From assembly GCA_963666865.1 (NCBI GenBank), contig OY763072.1:1302001-1366000 (forward strand): a stretch of 64,000 nt of DNA, in the 5' to 3' direction. Shown one piece after another: positions 48,795-56,453 of this stretch; the first letter of the stretch is position 1; each line of letters starts with the position of its first letter. The notes below the pieces were generated by a model. That model was not told the origin of the DNA and did no database searches. It saw only the letters and a list, made by a program, of their open reading frames with translations. Origin of the DNA: Bin87 sp963666865. Lineage in GTDB: Bacteria > Chloroflexota > Dehalococcoidia > Lucifugimonadales > UBA3495. Position numbers and translations under genes: made by a program.

Positions 48795-49754
48795 TCACTG
48801 CGTAGCGCTGGCGATGGCCCGGGTCTGCGGCTCCCCGCCGTGGTCAACGTCCCAGTCCCAGAGGTCGGCGTGGAAGCCGGACAGGTTTTCCGCCAGGGTG
48901 TTGATGAAGTTGCGGACGCCGCGCCCGTGGAACTTGCCCCGTAGGGTGCAGACGCCGATGTTTGCTGACGGGAAGATATGATCCAGGCGCACCACTGCCA
49001 GGCGGTCGTGGTCCTCGGGGTGCAGGGTGAAATCGCTGACGATGGCAATGCCCATGCCGATGGCCACGTAACGCTTGATCATCTCGGTGTTGTCCATCTC
49101 CAGCACCACGTCGTAGTTGACGCTGCGCTCCCGCAGTTTTTGCTCTACGCGCCGGCGGCTGAGGCTTTCGGGACTGTTCAGGATCAGAGGGAACTTGGCC
49201 ATATCCTCAATGGAAATGGGGTCACGCTGCAGCAATTCGTGGCTGGGTTCGGTGATGAGCACCACGTTGTAGTCAAAAAGCTCCGCGAACTCCAACGACG
49301 GGTCATCAGTGGGCGGCGCCGAGCACAGGGCCAGGTCAACCTCGCCCGACTTTACCAGCTGGATGAGGTTGGCATACGAACGGGCCACCAGCCGCATCCG
49401 CACGTCCGGATAGCGGGCGCGGAACTGGCGGATGGGCCGCGGCAGGTGGTAGGAAACGATGTCGGGATAAGCGCCCACCACGAAGGAACCGCGTCCCTCA
49501 GAGTAGTCCATCTGGGTTTTCAGCGTGTCGATGGACTCCACGATGGGGGTCACCAACTCGTAGAACAGCGATCCCTCGGAGGTCAACTGTATTGGCCGCT
49601 TGATGCGGTCGAACAGCGTGATGCCGAACTCGCCCTCCAGTTTTCTCAGGTGGGTAGTAACGGTGGGCTGCCCCAATTCCAGCTTGCGCGCCGCTTTGGA
49701 TACGCTCCGCAATCGGGCGACATGGTAGAAGCTGATAATTTCTCGCAGTTCCAT
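48795..49754 (-). CDS. LysR-type transcriptional regulator
   Basis: A 319-residue LTTR. The N-terminal helix-turn-helix is in FYHVARLRSVSKAARKLELG and PTVTTHLRKLEGEFGITLFD; the effector domain has SFVVGAYPDIVSYHLPRPIR, VDLALCSAPPTDDPSLEFAE and MIKRYVAIGMGIAIVSDFTL. The ATG at 49754 follows AAGGTG; the extension to 49868 crosses the promoter. It is transcribed away from the two LigB-type genes and is their likely regulator. The effector molecule is unknown. Confidence 0.93.
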   Translation of the reverse strand: MELREIISFYHVARLRSVSKAARKLELGQPTVTTHLRKLEGEFGITLFDRIKRPIQLTSEGSLFYELVTPIVESIDTLKTQMDYSEGRGSFVVGAYPDIVSYHLPRPIRQFRARYPDVRMRLVARSYANLIQLVKSGEVDLALCSAPPTDDPSLEFAELFDYNVVLITEPSHELLQRDPISIEDMAKFPLILNSPESLSRRRVEQKLRERSVNYDVVLEMDNTEMIKRYVAIGMGIAIVSDFTLHPEDHDRLAVVRLDHIFPSANIGVCTLRGKFHGRGVRNFINTLAENLSGFHADLWDWDVDHGGEPQTRAIASATQ

Positions 49755-49810
49755 TGAGACTTCACCTTCACACAGGGAGCTGACCAGTCCATAAACCTCG
49801 TAATTTAGCC

Positions 49811-49842
49811 GATATATTATATCAAAAATGCGGATAATGCAA
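49811..49842 (-). promoter_or_regulatory. lysR promoter with AT-rich palindrome
   Basis: -35 TTGCAT (49837-49842) and -10 TAATAT (49814-49819), 17-base spacer. The -10 lies in the palindrome GATATATTATATC (49811-49823), an AT-rich candidate for LysR autoregulation. Confidence 0.6.
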
Positions 49843-49891
49843 ACTTTATGCTGGCAACGCCAGGGCAAATCGCATCATAACTCACGCAACC

Positions 49892-49916
49892 GTCACTCCG
49901 GCGAAAGCCGGAGTCC
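49892..49916. repeat. REP-like element
   Basis: A copy with core ACTCCGGCGAAAGCCGGAGT (compensated A/T to C/G change at the ends of the stem) between the divergent lysR and LigB-type genes. Confidence 0.85.
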
Positions 49917-49942
49917 AGAAGCCATAAATTGAAAGAAAGCGG

Positions 49943-49971
49943 TTGACACATTCCGGCGTGAAACGCAAAAT
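49943..49971 (+). promoter_or_regulatory. promoter of the first LigB-type gene
   Basis: -35 TTGACA (49943-49948) and -10 CAAAAT (49966-49971) at a 17-base spacing, about 50 bases before the start codon at 50020. Confidence 0.55.
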
Positions 49972-50019
49972 GGCGCCACTAAATTCGCCTGCCCCAAATT
50001 CATTACGGACGGTGACGAA

Positions 50020-51054
50020 ATGGCAGAAATCCTGGGCCTTGGCCTCACCCACTACCCACCATTGATTTCTCCCGATGAGGATAAGGCGATCCCACTTAAA
50101 CGGACCCTCCAGGGAAATAAACGCATACCGGAAGAGCTGAAAAGCCCCACCAGTTGGCCGGAGCCAATGCGGGTGGAGTATGGCGAAGACGAGGGTTATG
50201 CCTCGTCGCTGGAGCATCGCGCTCGCCTCGTTGCCGGCTTCCGACGCATCCGGGAGGAACTGGACGCCTTCAACCCTGATTTCGTGGTCATCTGGGGTGA
50301 CGACCAATATGAGAACTTCCGCGAAGATATCATACCGCCCTTCTGCGTGCTGGCCTACGACGACTTTGAAGCGCAGCCCTTTGCTCACCGGCAGCGGAAC
50401 TTCTGGAATGAGCCCAAAGATACGACGTTCCAGTACCAGGGGCATAAAGAAGGCGCCCGCGCGCTGGTGTCGGGCATGATCGACCGGGGCGTGGACATGG
50501 CCTACGCCTACCAGCCCCTGCACGAGCCGGGTCTGGGTCACGCCATCCTGAATACCCTGCTCTACCTGGACTATGACCGCAAGGGATTCGACTACCCGGT
50601 GGTTCCTTTCTTGGTCAACTGCTACGGCAGTCGGGTGATCCGAAATCGGGGCGGCGCCGTTGAGTACCTGCCCGACCCGGATCCGCCCGGCCCGTCGCCC
50701 AAGCGGTGCCTGGAAGTGGGCGCGGCGGCGGCGCAGGCCCTGCAGGAATCGCCCTGGCGCGTCGCCCTCATCGCCTCGTCGTCCTGGTCCCACGCCTTCC
50801 TGGTCGAGAAGAACAACTGGCTGTGGCCTGATATTGAATCCGACCGGGCACGCTTCGAGGAACTCAAGGCCGGCGACTATCAGGCCTGGAGCCGCATCTC
50901 CACCGCCCAGGTCGAGGACGCCGGTCAGCAGGAACTCCTCAATTGGATGTGCCTCGCCGGCGCCATGGACCAGCTGGACTACAAACCGGAGATCCTGGAC
51001 TACGTCGAAACCTACGTGTTCAACTCCAACAAGTGCCTGGCCATCTTCAAATAG
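50020..51054 (+). CDS. extradiol ring-cleavage dioxygenase-like protein (LigB family), copy 1
   Basis: A 344-residue class III extradiol dioxygenase-like protein. Shared family points are the N-terminal GLGLTHYPPL (metal-ligand His), FNPDFVVIWGDDQYENFRED, the PLHEPGLGHAILNTLLYLDY segment and WRVALIASSSWSHAFLVEKN (second His/Glu region). LigB-type enzymes open catechol-type rings using Fe(II), or act as other non-haem dioxygenases. It is immediately followed by a close paralog. GGTGA lies before the ATG. Confidence 0.88.
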   Translation: MAEILGLGLTHYPPLISPDEDKAIPLKRTLQGNKRIPEELKSPTSWPEPMRVEYGEDEGYASSLEHRARLVAGFRRIREELDAFNPDFVVIWGDDQYENFREDIIPPFCVLAYDDFEAQPFAHRQRNFWNEPKDTTFQYQGHKEGARALVSGMIDRGVDMAYAYQPLHEPGLGHAILNTLLYLDYDRKGFDYPVVPFLVNCYGSRVIRNRGGAVEYLPDPDPPGPSPKRCLEVGAAAAQALQESPWRVALIASSSWSHAFLVEKNNWLWPDIESDRARFEELKAGDYQAWSRISTAQVEDAGQQELLNWMCLAGAMDQLDYKPEILDYVETYVFNSNKCLAIFK

Positions 51055-51077
51055 TGCGAAATTGACCGAGAACTTAC

Positions 51078-51105
51078 GTAGGGGCGAATAATCATTCGCC
51101 CCTAC
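51078..51105. repeat. 28-bp palindrome, one central mismatch
   Basis: A copy of the dispersed palindrome with a T to C change at the centre (AATAATCATT). It lies 23 bases after the stop codon of the first LigB-type gene and just before the second. Confidence 0.85.
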
Positions 51106-51128
51106 GCCACACCAGGAGGAGTCACATC

Positions 51129-52175
51129 ATGGCAGAGCTGCTGGGCCTGGGTCTCACCCACTCGCCTTCCTTCATCCGCCCAGACGAGGATGGGGAATCA
51201 TCACTGAAGCGCACCCTGCGCACCAACGACAAGGTGCCTGCGGAGATGAAAAACCCGTCCAACTGGCCGGAACCCATGCGGATCGAGTACGGAGAAGATG
51301 AGGGGTTTGCTTCCGCCGTTCGCCTCCGCGAGCGCATGGTCGCCGGTTTCCGCGAGCTCCGCAAGGAACTGGACGCCTTCAACCCCGACTTTGTGGTCAT
51401 CTGGGGCGACGACCAGTACGAGAACTTCCGCGAGGACATCATCCCGCCCTTCTGCGTGCTCGCCTATGACGAATTCGAGTGCAAACCCTTCGGAGAAGAG
51501 GGCCACGCCGGCCGGCGCAACGTTTGGAACGAACCGCCCGGCACCACATTCCGGTACAAGGGCCACAAAGAGGCCGCCCGCGCCCTGGTGTCCGGAATGA
51601 TCGACCGCGGCGTTGACATGGCCTACGCCTACCAGCCTCTCCACGAGCCGGGTCTGGGACACGCCATCCTCAACACCATCCTCTACCTGGACTACGACCG
51701 CAAGGGATTTGACTATCCCGTTGTCCCCATGCTGGTCAACTGCTACGGTAGCCGCGTGATCCGCAACCGGGGCGGCAGCGTCGAGCTTTCGCCGGATCCC
51801 GACCCACCTGGCCCCTCGCCCAAACGGTGTATGCAGGTGGGAGCCGCCGCCGCGCAGGCGTTGCAGGAATCACCCTGGCGGGTGGCGTTGATCGCCTCGT
51901 CGTCCTGGTCCCATGCCTTCCTGACGGAAAAGCACTGGTGGCTATATCCCGACATCGAATCCGACCGGGCGCGGTTCGAGGAGATGAAGTCCGGCGACTA
52001 CCAGGCTTGGGCGCGGATCTCCACCGAGCAGATCGAAGACGCCGGTCAACAGGAACTGCTCAACTGGGCCTGCCTGGTCGGCGCCGTGGACGAACTGGAT
52101 TACAAGGCCGATATCGTGGACTGGTACGAAACGTACATCTTCAACTCCACAAAGTGCTTGGCCGTGTTCAAGTAA
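51129..52175 (+). CDS. extradiol ring-cleavage dioxygenase-like protein (LigB family), copy 2
   Basis: A 348-residue tandem paralog of the preceding gene. The segments WGDDQYENFREDIIPPFCVL, YAYQPLHEPGLGHAILNTIL and SSSWSHAFLTEKHWWLYPDI are almost unchanged. Differences lie in a short loop after PFCVLAYDEFECKPF (an insertion around EEGHAGR) and in surface positions. GGAGG precedes the ATG. The duplicates may act on related substrates or form a heteromer. Confidence 0.88.
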   Translation: MAELLGLGLTHSPSFIRPDEDGESSLKRTLRTNDKVPAEMKNPSNWPEPMRIEYGEDEGFASAVRLRERMVAGFRELRKELDAFNPDFVVIWGDDQYENFREDIIPPFCVLAYDEFECKPFGEEGHAGRRNVWNEPPGTTFRYKGHKEAARALVSGMIDRGVDMAYAYQPLHEPGLGHAILNTILYLDYDRKGFDYPVVPMLVNCYGSRVIRNRGGSVELSPDPDPPGPSPKRCMQVGAAAAQALQESPWRVALIASSSWSHAFLTEKHWWLYPDIESDRARFEEMKSGDYQAWARISTEQIEDAGQQELLNWACLVGAVDELDYKADIVDWYETYIFNSTKCLAVFK

Positions 52176-52181
52176 CCGTCA

Positions 52182-52256
52182 GTCACGGCTGTACACGGAG
52201 AGGGCGGACGCTCCCAAGCGCCCGCCCTCTCCGTATGTCAGGAAGCTCGCCGTGAC
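52182..52256. terminator. nested bidirectional terminator between convergent genes
   Basis: An inner stem CGGAGAGGGCGG / CCGCCCTCTCCG (52196-52233) is enclosed by a second pair GTCACGGC (52182-52189) and GCCGTGAC (52249-52256). It lies between the second LigB-type stop (52175) and the CMD-like stop (52257). Confidence 0.7.
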
Positions 52257-52817
52257 TTAGACCGGCAGGAAAGGCTCGTCCGACGGCGGCGGCAGCTGCT
52301 CGAAGGCGTTGATGTTGAACGCCAGCACCGAGTAGTAGCCCATCAGGTTGGTCAATTCGATCAAACCCCGTTCGCCGAACTCGGCCAGCGCCGCATCGAA
52401 GGTGGCTTGAGACACGCGGCGAGTGCGGAAAAACTCCCGCCCGTAGCTAATAACTGCGGACTCCGCTGACGACAGTTCCGGCAGGTCCTGCTTGTCGCGC
52501 AGGCTGTCCACCAAAGCATCACTCAGGCCGGCGCGGCGGCCGGCGGCGGCGTGGGCGTGCCAGATGAACTGGCAATCCAGCTCGCGGGCGGTGGTCAGCA
52601 TGGCAAGTTCCGCCACGTTGTCGGGCAGAGTAGAACCGTCGGCGCGCAGGTACGCCCGCAGCACCTCGCCGCGCTGGGCGATTTCAGGCACGTGCAGCTG
52701 GACGGCTATCGGCCCCTGCTCTGGCACTACGTTGTTGCGGGCGGACACGATGGCGTCGAAGGCGGCCACCTGTTCTTGCGGGACGGATTCTCGGCTGGCG
52801 GTAGGAAAGCGGGGCAT
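52257..52817 (-). CDS. carboxymuconolactone decarboxylase (CMD/AhpD)-like protein, copy 1
   Basis: A 186-residue helical protein of the CMD/AhpD group. The active-site helix is AMLTTARELDCQFIWHAHAA, with a single Cys followed by the expected His, not the CxxC of AhpD. It ends LTNLMGYYSVLAFNINAFEQ. Such proteins act on muconolactone-like intermediates, or as peroxidase-type reductases. The ATG at 52817 has AGGAGA upstream. A second, similar gene lies at 62633-63199. Confidence 0.88.
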   Translation of the reverse strand: MPRFPTASRESVPQEQVAAFDAIVSARNNVVPEQGPIAVQLHVPEIAQRGEVLRAYLRADGSTLPDNVAELAMLTTARELDCQFIWHAHAAAGRRAGLSDALVDSLRDKQDLPELSSAESAVISYGREFFRTRRVSQATFDAALAEFGERGLIELTNLMGYYSVLAFNINAFEQLPPPSDEPFLPV

Positions 52818-52842
52818 GGGACATTCTCCTGTAAGTTGCAAT

Positions 52843-53157
52843 TTAGTTGTCAGCAGCGACCAGTTCAGTGTCGGGCGGTTCGGTGAAGATCGGCTCGCCG
52901 TCAGGCTCCAGATGACGATGGTTGATCAGGGCGCGTAGCAACTGTTGGTGGCTACGCCGTATTTCGACCATCAGGTTTGCATGAGACTGCTCGATTTTGT
53001 CCGACAGTTCCTTATGAGCGGCTTCGTTTTTGTCATTAGCATCTCTGAACTCACTGCGCCGGGGCAGTCCTCCCAACGCGAAGGCTGCCCCAACACCGCT
53101 TATGAATAACGTGACTACTAGAGCGATAATCGCAATCAGCTCGGCGTTCTCAACCAT
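52843..53157 (-). CDS. small membrane coiled-coil protein with C-terminal DG-F motif
   Basis: A 104-residue protein: N-terminal membrane helix (LIAIIALVVTLFISGVGAAF), a charged coiled coil (RDANDKNEAAHKELSDKIEQ, then SHANLMVEIRRSHQQLLRAL), and the ending NHRHLEPDGEPIFTEPP, shared with the protein at 47585. The ATG at 53157 follows AAGGAG; the frame extending upstream overlaps the LLM gene's end. It lies between a CMD-like and an LLM oxidoreductase gene. The function is unknown. Confidence 0.8.
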   Translation of the reverse strand: MVENAELIAIIALVVTLFISGVGAAFALGGLPRRSEFRDANDKNEAAHKELSDKIEQSHANLMVEIRRSHQQLLRALINHRHLEPDGEPIFTEPPDTELVAADN

Positions 53158-53201
53158 TGGGAAGCTCCTTACCGTTTTTCGTGTGTCCGGGTCTGCTGGG
53201 A

Positions 53202-54212
53202 TCAATGGCAGTGCGGAATCACTTCCTCGCCGAACAACTGAATGGCTTCCATGATGCGGTCGTGAGGTGGGCCGCCGGAATGGGCGTGGCGCAACCGGAG
53301 CAGAAAGTAGTCGGCCCCGGTCGCTTCGTTCCAGCGGTGGAATTCGTCCACCACCTGCTGCGGCTCGCCAAGGATGAGACGATCAGGCCCGAGGTTGTCA
53401 ATGTTGATCTGGGACTCCTCGGTATAGCGGCGGAACTCATTGAGGCCGTTGCGCCAGTAATACTTGTAGGCGTCGATAACCTCCGGCCCGTACACTCGCT
53501 CAGCTTCGGCGCGGGTCGGCGCGACCCACGCGTCGCGCATCAGGCAGGTCACCGGTGTCTTGCCGGCGGCCTCTGCAGCCTGCTGGTAGGCATTAGTCAA
53601 CGCTACGGTGCTTTCCAGGTCGGTGCTGGGGCCGGCCACAAAGCCGTCGGCGATGCGTCCGGCGCGGCGCGCGCCGGGAGCTCGGCTTGCGCCGATCCAC
53701 AGCGGCGGTGCAGGATCGGAGTAGGGCTTCGGGCGTATGGTGATGTCTGCCAGGTTAAAGTGTTCGCCGGAGAATGAAAACCCCTCGCCGCTCCAGCATT
53801 GGCGGATGATTTCGATCTCCTCCTCAAACCGGCTCACCCTTTGTTCGACCGGGATGTCAAACGTGCGGAAATCCACCGGCTGATAGCCCAGGCCAACGCC
53901 CAGGATGAAACGGCCCCGCGACACGATGTCCAATGTGATGACATCCTCCGCCATATGAACAGGGTGATGCAAAGGCAGCAGGATCACCGAAGTGCCCAGG
54001 TTCAAAGTTGTAGTCTGGGCCGCCACCGCTGTGGATACTATCAGCGGAGACGGCAGGAAGCCGTCTCGGTCCTGGTGATGCTCCCCGAAGAAGCAGGAAT
54101 CAAAACCCACCGACTCTGCCAGCTTGGCCTCGGCGACCACTTCATCAACCCGCAACGCCAGGTTTTCCCCGGCCGGTGGGTCGGCGATGGAACTGTAGAT
54201 GCCGAATTTCAT
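53202..54212 (-). CDS. LLM-class flavin-dependent oxidoreductase, copy 1
   Basis: A 336-residue luciferase-like monooxygenase of the F420/FMN family. Features are the N-terminal MKFGIYSSIADPPAGENLAL, SVGFDSCFFGEHHQDRDGFL, the TTTLNLGTSVILLPLHHPVH strand, GRFILGVGLGYQPVDFRTFD, and PPLWIGASRAPGARRAGRIA. It probably oxidises or sulfonate-cleaves an organic substrate with FMNH2 and O2. GGAGG precedes the ATG. The SAR202 lineage is known for many such genes; a second copy is at 54793. Confidence 0.93.
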   Translation of the reverse strand: MKFGIYSSIADPPAGENLALRVDEVVAEAKLAESVGFDSCFFGEHHQDRDGFLPSPLIVSTAVAAQTTTLNLGTSVILLPLHHPVHMAEDVITLDIVSRGRFILGVGLGYQPVDFRTFDIPVEQRVSRFEEEIEIIRQCWSGEGFSFSGEHFNLADITIRPKPYSDPAPPLWIGASRAPGARRAGRIADGFVAGPSTDLESTVALTNAYQQAAEAAGKTPVTCLMRDAWVAPTRAEAERVYGPEVIDAYKYYWRNGLNEFRRYTEESQINIDNLGPDRLILGEPQQVVDEFHRWNEATGADYFLLRLRHAHSGGPPHDRIMEAIQLFGEEVIPHCH

Positions 54213-54246
54213 AAACCTGCCTCCGGAGGTATTGTTATCCACCGCG

Positions 54247-54768
54247 CTACGACCGGTCGCGCCCGTTCTGGCTGATTGCCTCGGTCAAACGGTTCAGTGC
54301 ATCTAGAAATGCCTGCCTCTCTAGGGCGGCCTGCCGGCGCTCTTCCGCAGCGCGCTCTTCGGCCTGCCGGCGCTCTTCCGCGACGCGCTCCTCGGCCTGC
54401 CGGCGCTCTTCTGCGGCTTGATCCATCGTCTCTTTGATGAGTTCCAGCATCCGGTCGCTGCGTTGGCGCTCATTTTCGTTGCGCTGACGCTCTTCTTCAT
54501 TGCGTTTTCGCTCGCGGAGAAACAGCATGATGTCGGAACCTCCCGTGATGGTGATGGCGATGCCAGCGTGGATGGCGCAGTGGTGCAGAACGGTAGTGGA
54601 AATATAGTGGGTCAGCGGTCCGGGCTGGCACATCAATTTAACGGCGTTTTCCGGCGTGCAGGGCATGGCAGTGTAGAACCATACCAGCCAGGTTACGGCG
54701 GTTGCTAGCGCTCCGGCCAGCGCCGGCGCCCACAGAGCCAGCGCCAACGTTCTTATGCCTGAACGCAT
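54247..54768 (-). CDS. membrane protein with Glu/Arg/Ala coiled-coil repeats
   Basis: A 173-residue protein with an N-terminal membrane helix (LALWAPALAGALATAVTWLV), a second hydrophobic stretch around IHAGIAITITGGSDIMLFLR, then a long charged helix with ERKRNEEERQRNENERQRSD and an 11-residue repeat (AEERRQAEERV, three times). The repeat lies before FLDALNRLTEAISQNGR. It probably spans the membrane and extends a coiled coil into the cytoplasm. It sits between two LLM genes. No family is recognised. Confidence 0.75.
   Translation of the reverse strand: MRSGIRTLALALWAPALAGALATAVTWLVWFYTAMPCTPENAVKLMCQPGPLTHYISTTVLHHCAIHAGIAITITGGSDIMLFLRERKRNEEERQRNENERQRSDRMLELIKETMDQAAEERRQAEERVAEERRQAEERAAEERRQAALERQAFLDALNRLTEAISQNGRDRS
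54331..54429 (-). repeat. 33-bp tandem repeat encoding AEERRQAEERV
   Basis: Three copies of a 33-base unit start at 54331, 54364 and 54397 (each beginning CCTGCCGGCGCTCTT on the plus strand). They encode the charged coiled-coil repeat of the membrane protein and show only scattered differences. Confidence 0.85.
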
Positions 54769-54792
54769 TATAGCCGTAACCGGCGATTGGCG

Positions 54793-55746
54793 TTACTTGA
54801 ACTGGGTCAGCACCCGGTTGGAAAACAACTCCATCTGGCGGAAATAATCGGCCGGCTCGCCGGCCAGGAAGCCGAACACAAAGTCGCGCACGCCGGCGTC
54901 GATGCGTTCTTGTATCGCGCCGACGCAGTCCTCGGCGTTGCCGGTTATGCACAACGCCCGGGCGATGTCGTCTGCGCTGCGTTCCGGCGTGACGTAACGC
55001 TGGCCGACGTGGGCGACGGCGGTTTCCAGCGCTTTGTCGGGATCATCGTCGATGGCGGTGGGCTGGTTGAGGCCCCAATGGAACCGGCTCAGGTCACGGC
55101 CCGAATGTTCGGCCATATCGCGCACGCTGGCGTTGGAGCGCCGGATGCGGTTCACCGTGAACAGGTAGGGATACCATCCGTCGCCGGCGATAGCAGCCCG
55201 GCGGATTGCCGCGTCGCTGCGTCCGGCCACCCATATGGGCGGGTAGGGTTGCTGGCGCGTCTTGGGCAGCAGCGTAACGTCTTCAAAGTTGAAAAACCGT
55301 CCGCTATGGGTTACGTGATCTTCGGTCCATAGCTGTTTCATCACCCGCAGCATCTCATCGGTGCGCCGGCCCCGGGTGTTGACCGGGATCTCCAGCGCGT
55401 CGAACTCGGCGCGGGTGTCGCGCTGCCCGCTGATGCCGATGCCGAAGTCCAGCCGTCCCCCGGAGATTTGATCCACAATGGACACCAGCTTGGCCAGCAT
55501 GACCGGGTGGTACAAGGGCGCGATGACGATGCCGGTGAGGACGCGCAGCCGGGTGGTCGCGCCGGCCGCCGCCGCCATTGCCGGTATGCCCATCATGGTG
55601 GGCCGGGGCGGGTTACCGTCCATCACGTGCTCGCCCACGGCCACCCGGTCGAAACCGAGGTCTTCGGCGCGGCGGGCGAACTCCCCAATATCCCAATAGT
55701 TGTCAACGCTCAGGTTGCAGCCGAAAGTCACCGTTTCGTTAGCCAT
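54793..55746 (-). CDS. LLM-class flavin-dependent oxidoreductase, copy 2
   Basis: A 317-residue luciferase-like protein: LGFDRVAVGEHVMDGNPPRP, TTRLRVLTGIVIAPLYHPVM, GRLDFGIGISGQRDTRAEFD, PPIWVAGRSDAAIRRAAIAG. It differs strongly from the copy at 53202 (no close duplication). The ATG at 55746 is chosen; an extension to 55836 overlaps the TlpA-like gene. It likely uses FMN or F420 on an unknown small molecule. It lies 26 bases from the TlpA-like stop codon on the same strand. Confidence 0.92.
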   Translation of the reverse strand: MANETVTFGCNLSVDNYWDIGEFARRAEDLGFDRVAVGEHVMDGNPPRPTMMGIPAMAAAAGATTRLRVLTGIVIAPLYHPVMLAKLVSIVDQISGGRLDFGIGISGQRDTRAEFDALEIPVNTRGRRTDEMLRVMKQLWTEDHVTHSGRFFNFEDVTLLPKTRQQPYPPIWVAGRSDAAIRRAAIAGDGWYPYLFTVNRIRRSNASVRDMAEHSGRDLSRFHWGLNQPTAIDDDPDKALETAVAHVGQRYVTPERSADDIARALCITGNAEDCVGAIQERIDAGVRDFVFGFLAGEPADYFRQMELFSNRVLTQFK

Positions 55747-55772
55747 GTCGTTCGTAGGTCTCCCTTGCTGGG

Positions 55773-56360
55773 TTACTGGGCGAGCATTTCGTCGGTGATT
55801 TCGGCCAGCTTTTCTCCGTTCAACACACCCTGCCATTTGCGATGCAGGCTGCCGTCAGCGGAGATGAAGAACGTGGCGGGCAGGCCGAGCACGCCGAGTT
55901 CCCGCACCACGTTCCCGTCGTCGGTATAGCCGGCCGGGTACGTCACGTCCAGTTCGTTGAGCAATTTGATGGCGTCGTCCTGGCTGCCCAGGCTGAAGAA
56001 CTGCCCCAAATCCACGCCAACGACCAACGCCCGGCCCGCGTAGTCATCGGCAAAGTGCTGGAATTCCGGCATCTCGGCGCGGCATGGCGGGCACAGGCCG
56101 GCCCAAAAATTCAACACCACCGGCCGGCCGCGCAAGTCGGAAAGGGCCACGTTGTCACCGCCTAAATCGTCAGCGCCCTGATACACCGATATGTTGAAAT
56201 CGTAGATGCCGGCCGGCGTTGCGGCCGGCAGCGCCCCATCGGATGGCGCGCCCGTCGAGCAGGCTCCAACCAACAAGACCACCGACAAGGCCAGCGTAGC
56301 CAACCTGAGACGCGTTCCAAACCGGGAGAAGCACCCTAACGTTATCAACACTCTTCTCAT
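55773..56360 (-). CDS. TlpA-like thioredoxin-fold lipoprotein
   Basis: A 195-residue exported protein with a signal peptide ending in the lipobox VVLLVGAC-ST, followed by an AhpC/TSA-type thioredoxin domain. The redox pair is in LNFWAGLCPPCRAEMPEFQH (CPPC), with the cis-Pro region LGVLGLPATFFISADG. It would reduce or oxidise disulfides outside the membrane, e.g. in cytochrome maturation. It is transcribed divergently from the AI-2E-type gene. The start may be almost leaderless with respect to the predicted promoter. Confidence 0.92.
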   Translation of the reverse strand: MRRVLITLGCFSRFGTRLRLATLALSVVLLVGACSTGAPSDGALPAATPAGIYDFNISVYQGADDLGGDNVALSDLRGRPVVLNFWAGLCPPCRAEMPEFQHFADDYAGRALVVGVDLGQFFSLGSQDDAIKLLNELDVTYPAGYTDDGNVVRELGVLGLPATFFISADGSLHRKWQGVLNGEKLAEITDEMLAQ

Positions 56361-56367
56361 GGCGTTG

Positions 56368-56396
56368 AGGGTAGCACACCGATTTTGCCTTGTTAA
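56368..56396 (-). promoter_or_regulatory. possible promoter of the TlpA-like gene
   Basis: -35 TTAACA (56391-56396) and -10 TACCCT (56368-56373), 17-base spacer. It would start transcription very near the ATG at 56360, implying a leaderless message or a start codon slightly downstream. Confidence 0.3.
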
Positions 56397-56418
56397 GCGA
56401 CACTGGCTGGGGTATCAT
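56390..56418 (+). promoter_or_regulatory. promoter of the AI-2E-type gene
   Basis: -35 TTGTTA (56390-56395) and -10 TATCAT (56413-56418), 17-base spacer. Its -35 box overlaps that of the possible divergent promoter. Confidence 0.5.
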
Positions 56419-56453
56419 CGGGCAGCCGTCTTTGGCCGCAGAGGTATGAACCC

